Assembly (NCBI RefSeq): GCF_032854445.1 | Contig: NC_088302.1 | Location: 4,213,338 to 4,277,337 of the forward strand | Reading direction: 5' to 3' | Length of the DNA: 64,000 nucleotides | DNA from: Liolophura sinensis | Taxonomy: Eukaryota; Mollusca; Polyplacophora; Chitonida; Chitonidae | In this document: positions 38,401 through 51,500 of the stretch, in pieces | Position numbering within the stretch: position 1 is the stretch's first letter | Layout of the letters: each line of letters starts with the position of its first letter | Notes under the pieces: generated by a model | What the model was told of the DNA's origin: nothing | What the model saw: only the letters and a program-made list of their open reading frames with translations | Database searches by the model: none | Translations under genes and position numbers: made by a program

Positions 38401-41400
38401 TTTTACCATAAGATTTCAAATGTCTTCCAAACATTATGAAACCTTTCCAAAAAATTTATCGAGACTTTTGCATAAAATCCATCTGCCTAAATGTAACTTA
38501 CAATGAAGTCTTTCCGTGCCTTCTTCATCTTCTCTCCTGTCCTCTTTGGATTTTTATGCGGTTTTTTCTCCTGCCTCATGAACTCATCCAGGAAGCCCCG
38601 GAAGGCGTTCACCCCCATGGTGACTGGGAATGTGGCGTTTGTGTTCTCCCTCTTGGCCTGGGACATGATGATGTTCTCAAACTGCTTCATTATGTCCCGG
38701 TACTTGATGTTTACAGTGCCCTCCTACAGACACAAACATTTCTCAATGTTATACCACCCTTATATCAATGTCTATATGACATGTTCATGCTGTGATATGA
38801 TGTGCTTACTCATACTGCTTCATTATACTTATTTAACTGATTTATCTGACTGGTGTTTTACGCCGTACTCAAGAATATTCCACTTATACGACGGCAACCA
38901 GCATTCTGGTGAGATTACACCGGGCAGAACCCGGGGGCAACCCACAACCATCCGCAGGTTGCTGCCAGACCTTCCCACGTACGGCCGGACAGGAAGACAG
39001 TATGAGCTGGACTTGAACTCACAACAACCGCATTCACTCTTATACCATCTTTATGTCAGTGTCTACACAACATGTTCATGCTATGACATGATGTGTTTAC
39101 TCATATGTTCATCACGATACATGATGTCATATATATGACCATTTTATGTTTGGGTTCTTTGGGTTTTACGTCGCACTTAATGTACTTAATACCAGGTGTG
39201 ATCTTAGGTATCCAGACTTTGAGACAGATGTTCTAACCACTAGGCCACCGAACCTGGTGTTTCAAACAGTTTCTGCTAAATAAGCATGCTCATATTTTGA
39301 TTTTGGTGACGTAATATTGTGAAACTGCATCATCAGTCAGTTTCTACATAAACACTTGTAACGTTTTTATTTCAGAGATCACTATCACGTCCGGGCCTGC
39401 AAATCAAACTGTGTTCCCAAACCAATATATAAACTTCTAAAATCAACATTGCTATCTGTGGCTGCAACAAAAACTAATCATGTCTTCAAATGTTCACATA
39501 GTTTTGGCAAAATTGTTAAGAAACTCCCAAGATGCTGTGGTAGCAACAATGACATTAACGAAAGGTGACAAAAGCTGTTCTTTCCCTTCAGGAAAAGTAC
39601 TGATTAGGGTGTAAAAAAGTGCTACCTCACCTGCATGCCTATGCCACTCGAAGCTTTCATATCGTAGTGAAATTCTCGCAGTGCCTTCTTGAAAATCACA
39701 TCGCAAATTGTGTCCCTTTTCCCTTGATCTTTATTCAGCTCTTTCATCTGTGAATAAAATACATGTGTAGCAAAGACTAATACCTCGTTCACACAACCAA
39801 ACTTTAAACTAGATCAAATCTGAACTGGTTTAAATCGAAGCCTGTTGTAAAAATGCATGCATTCACACGGCCATATGGCCAACATAGTTTTAAGCCAGTT
39901 CAAGGATTTGCCCACCCACACAGTCACAATTAAGCCGGTCTAGTAATTACGGTGTTACTCTGAACTCCACGTAACCGGGGAATTTAATCCAGTTACCGTT
40001 CACACAGCACAGATAAACCTGCTCAAGCCCAAAAACTGGCTTGAAACAAGCCACGTCGTTAGCTGGGGCAAATAAACCGGATTAAATGTCCCAATTTTAC
40101 GTTCACACGAGCGACGTCACACTGGCTCAAAGCCACATGCACAAGTTAAACCAGCTTAACTTTGCACATGTGAAATAGATACAAGTAAAAGTGAATTCTA
40201 CTTGGACAAAATACATGGAATTTTCGTAAAAATCAAACATTCTGTGAAAGAGTTTGGGGTTCAACGTGATCCATAAGGTTTTTGAGACACTGTGTTGAAG
40301 AAATCTACCTACAGTGAAGCTCGGTCACCTCAGTTTCCTAGGATTTGACCATGAGCACTGTTCTGACAACACTATGATAACCGCTTCAGCTGTACACGAC
40401 GCACAACAAAAAATAAATCTCTCTCTCTCCTGGATAAGTAGTATTTACTCTCACAGAGAAAAAATCTAAAAAATACTTATTTTGAAACAAAACAATGCTT
40501 GGATATGTTTCATTCTTGTGAGTGTTTTAGTTGTGCTTTATGAACGATTCACTTCAATCACAGAGGGCAGGGTTAGGGCCTCATATACAGAGCCACACAG
40601 TCAAGCCAAGCCATACTAAACACACCAGGTTTCTGTACTTTGGTGCCTTTATACTTGGTTCACCTGTTATCACAGTTCTCGTGGCCTTGGTGGCACATGA
40701 AATTTATTTATTTATTTGATTGGTGTTTTATGCCGTACTCAAGAATATTTCACTTATACGACAGCGGCCAGCATTATGGTGGGTGGAAACCAGGTAGATC
40801 CCGGGGAAACCCACGACCATCCATAGGTGGCTGACAGACGTTATCACTTATGCCCAGAGAGAAAGCCAACATGAACTGACTTGAACTCACAGCAACCACA
40901 TTGGTGAGAGGCTCCTGGGTCATTACGCTGTGCTAGTGCACTAACCAACTGAGCCATGGAGGCCCCCTAACATGAAATTCACTGATGATCTCTTACATTC
41001 CACCAAGGAAATTTTGCTAGAATAACTTGCTAATAAATAAGCAAAGTACATGTAACTCTGAAGGAATACATTTTGACGATCTCAATATTTTGACTTCAAT
41101 TAAGCACTATCCTCAGTAGAATTATTAGCTATATATGTGTATACAGTAGGCTCCAAGACAAGCACAAGTAACGAGCATGTTTACTACAATAATCATAGTA
41201 ATAAACATTTATGATGTTGTTTTGGTGTCAGTGGAACAGATCTGCCAAAATATACAATGATGAATGGATAACTAAGGATGACATAATTGTTTCAAGTAAT
41301 GAGATCAACAAAAGGAATTTCTTTGGGATTACTTAAACTTGCCAAAGGGCGCTGGTTTAATCCGGGCACTAAGGTTTTCTCGAACCACACACACTGGCTG

Positions 41401-42469
41401 CCATCGAACAGGCGAAAAATTTTTGAGTATGGCGACAATCAAACCATACAAACTAGCAGGACATTCCTCTATTCTGCACTTTACACATAAACACATGGTG
41501 CTGTACCTTTTTGGCTAGGAACTCGTCAAGCTGTTGAAGTACATGGATGTTGGATATGATGAGGTTAGGGTCATACTGCCACTGATACATTTTGCCAAGG
41601 TTGAAATTCTGTTCCTTCTCTTGAGTGACATTGGGATCCACATGTGGTGGTCTACGCCACACTCTCTTTTCCTTCCGTGGCGGTGTAGTTTGCTTGGGCT
41701 CGGTCTGGGGTGGGTCCCGAGTCTTCCTGGGTGACAGTGGAGAGTTGGTTAACACTGGCAGAACCTGCACCCCAACTGTCAGAGGAAACACAACACAGTA
41801 GGTTAGAAAATGGTTTATTTTCTCAATGCATGGAAACGCATTGAAAAATCAAATATTTCCTATCTGATCTAGAACACTGAGACAGCACCTGGTTTTCAGT
41901 TGAAAACAGGATGTTTAAACTTTCCAAAAAGTATGATACTTAATTTTTTGCCATGGGATTTCACCGAATAAGATGAAAAAGAAAGAATTTACTTTCATTT
42001 GATTTGGTGTTTCAGAAAATTAAAATGACAATAGTGAGCAAATGGCTGGCGTGAATCAAGGTGGCCATCTTGAAATTTCTATCCAATCAAACAAGCTGCT
42101 AAGAGATTGTGCGGCTATGATATAGTCTTCATCCAATCATTAAATTCAGTGATCTTTAGTATCTTTGAACAGTAGTGTTTTGATTGGAAATAAACATTAA
42201 CCAGATGTTGTCTTATGCCTTAAAAATCACAATGAAGACAATTACACTTCTTTCAGCTTTCAAAATTACAAGGTTCTGTTTTAAAATTTGAAATAGAGGG
42301 CATGAAATGAACACTGGGTTGCTGGTGTTAGGTCCACTGGAAGTTTGGTCAGGTCAGTAATCCCAGCAAGCCCTGGTCCAAAGTCCCTTTGATTTATCAA
42401 CACTGTTATCAGTGACTGTACCTCCATTTACAATCAGTCCATCAATCAATCAATCAATCAGCCAGTCAG

Positions 42470-42508
<39 letters not shown>

Positions 42509-45500
42509 GTCAATCAATCATCTAAGAATATGGCTTTTAGTACGTGCTACAAAAGATAAATCATGTTTGGGTTTGAAATGTTTTCCTTTATTTTACTGAA
42601 GGACCAAATTATATAGAGGGCCAGTAGATTTCAATATTGAGCTAGTAAACTTTTTCAGTAAACTTTTTCCAGATTCCGATGCTATAGTAAATGTGATTAA
42701 AAACAGTTGACTTTTATTTTTGACAGGTCACATGATACAGTATGGTCATTCTTCAACCTTTTCACATAATTGTAGGGTGCTTTTTCAAGAAAATTCTGAA
42801 TGCATTATTCTGTATAGACTGATAAAATCATACTTTTTGTGAAGTCATGAAAATAGCCAACCTAACCAATGTAGTTTTGTCTCCAAAATCAAAATAAAAA
42901 TGAGCATAAACTGCACAGAAAGTTGCTCTTTCATATGTGAAAAGGCTGAGGAATAAGGGTAGGCCTTTCTTACATTAAGCAATAAAAGAGTTTGAACTCA
43001 AAACTTCCCAATTCCTGAATAACAGCAAACGCAACAGAGAACATCACTTTGAGGTGTGACGTACCTTATCTTAAGTTCTTGCCATGGTATATGGGGAACT
43101 ACATATATACTGGCTATTTAAAAAGTTTCACAATGACATGAGGCTAAGAGCAGCTTAAGTCACAAGACATTAGCCTGTTGAATTGGTGCATACCAATGAT
43201 GATATTATCCAGGAGGTGGTGATTTGGGGAAAGCTGACACTGTAAGATAAACAATTTTCAAACTTACGATCTTGAGGTCTCCACTTAGGATCTTCATCAC
43301 TTTCTTCCTGAGAACGCTGCTGGTCTCGCTTAACTTTGGACTTGGCTACAAACATAACAAAGTACCAGTTCTGCATACGGCAGCCAGCATTATGTTGGAA
43401 GCAAACCATACACTATTATTCAAATGACTGTCAAACAACTGTTAGTCACAACCTTTCGTGATTTTCACAGTATTGAAATCACCAGCTAATCACCTGCTAC
43501 AACTTTGTAGATTAATATGAAATTCCAGGTGATTCACAGTAATTCACATGTACTGTTACAAATAAAACCTCAAATGATATTTCACCAAAAACCTGGCTAG
43601 TCACTCTTGTGTTTGGATAGCATGATGGTGATTAGTTGGGCTAAAGATCCTTGAAATCATTTATTTCCCGTTATGTTTTTTTTTTCACGTTCTTGTTTAC
43701 TAATTTCCATAAAAGCACATCATTAAAGGTCAATAATGTAACCACTGACAATCATGACCTCACTGATCAACCAATAAGAACATCTCAATACAAGCATGTG
43801 CTCTCACCAATGCGGTCGCTGTGAGTTCAAGTCCAGCTCATGCTGGCTTCCTCTGTGGCTGTACATGGGAAGGTCTGCAGCAACCTGCGGATGGTCATGG
43901 GTTTCCCCCAGGCACTGCCCGGTTTCCTCTCACCATAACGATGGCCGCCGTCGTATAAGTGAAATATTCTTGAGTACGGCATAAAACATCAATCAAATAA
44001 ATAAATACAATCATGTGACCAGAAACACTTTGTCAATTTCAGGGAGAGGTAAGCATACTTTGTAAAGTAAAGGGTAATTGTTAGTGTTCTACAGATGGGA
44101 GAGTAGCCATCTGAAGTGGACTGTGTCCCAGTCAGTATTATGTAATCCTAGGGTTTTCATATCAGCTGGGAACTTTGCATAATATACAAAACAACTCAAA
44201 GCATTTAAATGGTTTCTTACACAAGTCTGTACAAGTATGAAAATAACCCTCAAACTAGAATAAATGAGGATTCATACATTTGGATTCATGTACAAAAATA
44301 AACTTTGTTGTTCAGGTACATTGGAAGGAGGTGTAGAGAAAGTTCTGTTACTGTTCTCAGGTGGGTAGAACAGGTAAAAATCATTCCATTTTAGTTATCA
44401 GCAATTGAAGCAAGTCGTAAGTAAGCATGATATGCATTTCATGTCAAATTAAATGAAACAGAAGCATAAAACTGACACATTCAGTGAAGGCAACACTTAT
44501 ACCATGCAGAAACTATAAAATAATTTTTCATGAGTAGAAGTCTTGTAATGCACCATTTGAAGATTTACAATGTTTTATTATATTTGAAACCATGTTAAAG
44601 CTGTATTTAACATTCCAAAGTGGACTAGACTTGCCAAGGACATCAGCAAATCTTACTGTAGACAACATATACATGTACTCTCAGCAGCTTTCTCAGGACC
44701 AAAAATCTCATGGGAACAAGAGCTGGGTTGATAAGAATCAATGAATGATTTGGCTTTACATCACATTTATTACTTATAAGTAATATTACTGCTATTTTGT
44801 AGCTAGTGTTTTTAAGACGTTTACTTTGAGCTATCACACCAGAGGTTTTAAGCCTCTAAATAACCACAGGTGAGACAAACTGTAAAACAGCACTGGCTAT
44901 AATGTATTTAAAGATAGTGTATCTTCTACATTTACATCAACACTTAACCCTGGATACTCACCAAAATTAAACACCATTATTTTTTTAACACTTGGGCCGA
45001 GTTGTTCAGAAGTGTTTAAGACTTAAGCCTGGTATTAACTTTAGTCCAGACTAACGTGCCATTTACTTGGTCGTAGGATGACAAATGTATTAAGATTAAA
45101 GCTTGTCTTAACTTTAATACACTTTTGAACAACTGATCCGTGGCACAACTCAGAGACCAAACTAACAAATAAAAAAAGAATACAGGACTGGCTGTCAATG
45201 CACAGCCTAGTGTTATGTGCTCAGATTATAGCATGCATAGCCAAAGAAAGCAAATGTTGTGGCAGTGCAGTCCAAAAAATAAATCTCCAACAAAACTGAA
45301 AAGCTAATGATTTCTTAACCTAAGAATTTAAAGAACATGCCAGCTTTCCTGGTTATTTGCAGCCACAAAAGAGAACAGCACAAGCTTGGGTCACACTGCA
45401 AACAATCTGTAAAACCAAATGAACTCAACCGACAATGTGAACAGCCAGCATGGGGGCAGGGTCATTCTGACAGGCAGGATGAAGGCGTACAGTTCAGGAC

Positions 45501-48500
45501 CACAGAGATGCGCCTTCAACACATCAACTCCGTCACTCAGCTCTAGTCACACCTTCAGATTTGGGCCAATTGGCTCATTAACATAATCAACTGAATCATA
45601 ATGAACTTGCACACAGGATGATGTCAAACTTGAATTTCAAAATCAGAACATGTAGAGTGGTCATATTATGGACATTTGCTCGGTGTGGTTAATACTATAC
45701 AAGCAGTTATCTTTAGTGCTTGGATCGGAGAATGTGACAAGGGATTTAAGCTGTTAAAGATGGCATGAACATCTACTTGTGTCTTATGGCGATGAAGTAC
45801 ATGTGGTACAAGCACAGATGTAAAGGCATGTGATCATGGGTGAGGTGGTATCCGAGAGGGGTGGGGGTGCCGGTAAGGGTTAAGGAAGCAGGTACCACAA
45901 AGTTAGCTAAAGGTTAACAAGATTTATTTAATCATCATTATAAGTGTACTGATTAACTTTGATTTGTTACCAGATATGGAAGGTCTTGGTGTTTTGTTAA
46001 CATTCATTAACAAGTCTAGACTGCTGTAAGTTCGGGCTAAAATTATTTAGATAATCAGATTGATGTAATTTCTCCAGGCTGAAATTTCATCCGACAGATT
46101 TTGGTTTAAAGACCTGCTGATTAACTGCTTTAGAACAGGTAAATGTTAAATTATTGGAATATAAATCTGCTAATTAAACTCTTAAACAGCTTCACGAATG
46201 TGATGTGCATGATATGAATTGTCCTTGGCAGACACTCTTCTCTGATAGCAATTCGTGGACAGGAGTTATCTCTTATCGATCACTCCATTATTATACTATC
46301 ACTAGTTCCGAGAGAGTCCAAGAGTCTTTCGGCAAATTCAGTGTATCGATGGCTCTCAAGCTTTACAGTTAATGGATCAACATGGCTGGCCAGAATGACT
46401 AATGCAGTGACAGACGTCTCAGAATTCCACGCTCTGTGAAAGCAGTCTGAATCTGACAGTAGGATGCACTCGTGTGTGATGAAAATAGTTGACTATTCCA
46501 CAACATGGCATGCAACATTTCTGTGCTGAGTAGTGGTAAACCTGTTTCCTTTCAGTTTGAAGAGGACACCTGCTGAGGGCATGCACCTTGACAGCAGTAT
46601 GGTTACCACCAGCCATACAACCATAACATTTGGGTGCACTGCGTGAGAGCGACTGGTTAGCTGTGCGAGCTGAGGAGCCGTGTGGGGCACTGGGCACTCT
46701 CTGGCCCTGAACTGTTTCCTCTGGTTAACATACTCACACTGATCCCTGAGCTGATTCAATGTACTTCGTGTGTGCCTGAGTATATGATATGGAGAGCTGC
46801 AGCCCTTAGCTTCCCGGATCTCTAACAGATGGACAAATGTAAATGAGCTGGTGACACCAGACCTACCAGACCTACATCTAACAGATGGACAAATGTAAAT
46901 GAGCTGTTAACACCACAAATACATCTAACAGATAGACAAAAGTAAATAAGCTTCAGAGACCAGAACAACATCTGACAGATGGACAAATGTACATGGGCTT
47001 GGAGAGTAGAACTACATCTAACAGATGGACAAATGTAAATGAGCTGTTAACACCACAAATACATCTAACAGATGGATAAATGTAATTGAGCTTCAGAGAC
47101 CAGAACTACATCTAACAGATGGAGAAATGTAAATGAGCTAGGAGAGTAGAACAATATCTAACAGATGGACAAATGTAAATGAGCTTCAGAGTCCAGGACT
47201 ACATCTGACAGATGGACAAATGTAAATGAGCTTGGAGAGTGGAACTACATCTAACACATGGACAAATGTAAATGAGCTTCAGAGACCAGAACTACATCTG
47301 ACAGATGGGCAAATGTAAATAAGCTTGCGAGAGCAGAACGAAACCTAACAGATGGACAAATGCTCATAAAACCAAAGAAACAGGAATTAAGGACACCAGT
47401 ACTGCATGTACATTTAGTACATGGACAATAACTTTAGGCAGATGATAGTATTTCAAATCAGTGCTTATGATCTTTCTTTCAGCTCTCAGTTATTAGTCAA
47501 ACTCTAGAGAGACACACATCCATGATAAAACTTGCATCTGTTCCTGAAAACGCGAACATCTCACTTAACACTACAACCATGTGTACAGTCGTGAAAAACT
47601 GTGGCACTGGCGAAGCCAAATCTAATTACTATCTGATCATAAATGTATGTTCTCAATGCCCATAGCATGACCAAAAATCTAGCCTTCTTGCAACTCCTGA
47701 AATGTGGGTTGACTTGTGGTAAGCTTACATTTCCCGTTTGGAACATACATTTGCTAATAAAACAAAACTGTACATGTAACTGTACATGTAACTGTTTCTT
47801 TCACTGTTGATAAAGCATAATTAGTAAGATTCGTGAACACATAAAGCTGCTTGCTGAACTTCTACAGGAAAGCTGGCTTGTCCTAAGAATACCAAAAAAA
47901 ACTGCTAACAAAAATTAAAAACAGCTTTTTGCTCCTGTGGGCCACTTTGTGAACTGCAGTGTGAACTTGGAATTGATCAAGGTACATGTATCAAACACAT
48001 GTAAACACCTTATTAACCTTTGAAAGGACTGAAGAATTGCAGTATGAGCAAACAAAGGTCATCCCTATTATCTCAAGTGGCACCTCAATAAATTGTCCCT
48101 CATGGCTAAGCTGATAGCCCTTGTTCAATGCGAGTGTGTGCTTAAGACACGCATCAGCTGGTTTGGCTGTATTCTTATGTTTGTAGGTTGTCAGGTAACT
48201 CATGATAAGCAGTGGGGGGAGGGGAGGGGGGTACAGTTCCCATTTACCTCCATACTTCAAACCTGATTGTTGCTGTGGGAATGCAATATTTTAAGTTAGC
48301 AGTAAATCCTAATCAAACACTAACATACCGTAATTCTTCTAGAAATTCGGACACTCTCAAATATATCCACCCCAATGCCCAGGTATTTAAACTTCTGATG
48401 ATGCCGCTGAACGGGGTGGCTGATTGATGTTTACACAAACTAAGCGGATTACAGCTTCCTTACCCAACCTATCACCTGCTAATTCTCTTCTACTATCAGT

Positions 48501-51500
48501 CACTGATCAATGTCCGCTGAAGTACCAGTGCAACAACAATAAAAAAAACAAAAAAACAAACAAACAAAAAAACAACAACAGCGGCAACTTGACAAAGGAG
48601 CTGACTTTTAGCAGATCAACGAAGTTCATTATCGGCCGAGTGTACGCATACCACAGGTACTATAGTTGTACCTTAAACTCTACGAAAAAGTTTTCACAAA
48701 GAAACTCATTCCATACTGGTGCGGACGTTTTTGTTCAATCCTTGTCACAAATGCTTACTGTACTGGAACACACTCAGAAAAGGAAGCGGGCCATGATTCC
48801 AATTTCATCAAAACCCACAGCGGGTATAATCCTGGTAACTTCCTGGTAATACTTTGTACATAACTGCCGATCTAGTGCTGGAACTGTTAATGAAGTGTCC
48901 AACCCAGCAGGTATCCACATGATAAAATGCACTGAATCAAAACACATTTAATAAAACCACACACACCAGTACTGATTCCCACTCACAGAGTGTGATAAGC
49001 TGTAATCCCAACATAATGAACTCAAATGTGTGTATTACCAGGACTATCGAGCCAGGTGCCTAATATAGCCTGTCCACTTTGGATTATTGGATGCTTAGTT
49101 TCCTCTCCCCCCACAACTTATCAGCCTTGTCAAACCACCAGGTGATTTGAGCAACCACGTAGCATGGCTGTGGTAGATTAAAGAAAATTCCACCTGACTC
49201 CAACTGGGTTGAAGAGGGTACCACTGGATTAAACAATGTAAACACCTTTGCCATCCATTCCCTTCTAAATATCAACAGTATCGTAATTCAAAACATTTAA
49301 ACTCCTGTTAATCCACCTCTCTGTTTTCCATTTGCATGACTAATGTACCTGTCCAAAGAAAATTTAAGTGGGAAATGAGTTTTGTTAAGATACAATTTAC
49401 TTGCAGGCATGCATGTGATCTTCAGGCCTTGGAACCCCAGTGTTTTTGGAAGCAGACAGTCAAAAAAGGTGGGAAATAATATGAAGGTCTCAAGTTTGTG
49501 TGTGGATTTACCTAAAATGGAAACTAAAATCGATTTGTCAGAAACAATCAATCATTTATAATTCGCCCAGACATTTACACAGGTTAAGTTTGTGGTTCGT
49601 GTTTACATGTATATTATTTTAACGCTATGATAAAAAATTTTTGACAACATTTTAGAGACCTTCTCTAGAGCCACATACAATTTCCCAGGCCCCAACCCTG
49701 TATCTACATGCACATTACCATAATGTAAGGCATTAATACATTTAAACAATGTTGTGAATTGTTGTAAAGCTCTTTGCTTGAAATCATTTGCATTTCAAGT
49801 CAGCTTTATAATCCTGCCACTTTTTACCAAGTTCCCAGCACGTGTGAAATGCTGAACGGCCCAAGGTGACCTGCAGGGGACATGTGATTTTTTTCACCAT
49901 GTGAGATTGCTCTGAACAGGGGTCAGTACATGGATTATATCTAGTCCTTTCACACAGTCCTGTGTTGGTTGATTAGTGCCCCCATCCCCATCGAGACACA
50001 AAACAAGCCCCTTTGCATTCGTGTAGGCTTCGTGTAGTCTATGATTAGGATGCTAATCCGCATCACACAGGGTCAAGTCGGTGAGAGAGAGATTTGAAGA
50101 TTCCCTGACCAGTCACACCGTTATTTTTATTTATGAATTAAATTGAAATATCAAGCGACAGTTGTTACAAACCTGTCTCAAATCATGATCCTGTCAAAGA
50201 GGCAAGCTAATAACTGCTTCACTGATTGTCTAAGTTTACTGGCAACACTGCATTGGTTAAGGCATTATATGGGGAACACTGTTGTCCCTTTACAGACACA
50301 GGAATATATGTCGCAATTAAATCATTCAACGCTTTTCAGTGATAAAGATCTGAATGACAAGTACCTCTCGTTAAGCTCCCTTAAAATGCAGTGGAATGTT
50401 TTCCAAGCCTCACACAAGTGTTGTAATGTTACAAGATAATCCAGGCAGTTTCAATTCTCTTTTTCATACAGTGGAGATCATAAACCCAATGTGCGTTGGT
50501 TGAACATTATGTTTGCATGTGTGGAACAGGATACTTTCACAATATGCCCATTACCAGCTTCATATTACAACAATTTTTAAACACAGTATTTGTGCAGGGC
50601 TACTTCCATTCCATTTCATTTTCTGAGAGCGCACAACCACGTGTGCCTAAATTCCTACAGGTTACTGAGAACGTACAGAATTCAACATTAACCAATTAGA
50701 TCAGCTTATTTGGAGAGACCCGCACATTAAATAATGAGTTGTAACTATTGTCAAATCTACACAAGCAGACACTGTTAAGTCTGTGCATCACTATTGTCAA
50801 ATCTCCCACCAAATCTACACCAGCAGACACTGTTGAGTCTGTGCATTACTACTGTCAAATCTCCCACCAAATCTACACCAGCAGACACTGTTGAGTCTGT
50901 GCATTGCTACTGTAAAATCTCCCACCAAATCTATACCAGCAGACACTGTTGAGTCTGTGCATTCCTACTGTCAAATCTCCCACCAAATCTACACCAGCAG
51001 ACACTGTTGAGTCTGTGCATCACTATTGTCAAATCTCCCACCAAATCTACACCAGCAGACACTGTTGAGTCTGTGCATTCCTACTGTCAAATCTCCCACC
51101 AAATCTACACCAGCACACTGTTGAGTCTGTGCATTGCTACTGTCAAATCTCCCACCAAATCTACACCAGCAGACACTGTTGAGTCTGTGCATCACTATTG
51201 TCAAATCTCCCACCAAATCTACACCAGCAGACACTGTTGAGTCTGTGCATTCCTACTGTCAAATCTCCCACCAAATCTACACCAGCAGACACTGTTGAGT
51301 CTGTGCATTCCTACTGTCAAATCTCCCACCAAATCTACACCAGCAGACACTGTTGAGTCTGTGCATTGCTACTGTCAAATCTCCCACCAAATCTACACCA
51401 GCAGACACTGTTGAGTCTGTGCATTCCTACTGTCAAATCTCCCACCAAATCTACACCAGCACACTGTTGAGTCTGTGCATTCCTACTGTCAAATCTCCCA

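Noticed and set aside
45337-45546. GC-richer stretch with a 69-codon open frame
   Set aside because: No recognised product, no good splice borders, and the MYO9 exons on both sides already join in phase.
46419-46759. Overlapping - strand open frames of 88 and 92 codons
   Set aside because: A donor-like CAGCAG/GTGTCC exists, but there is no convincing acceptor or family match; could be an unrecognised alternative exon.
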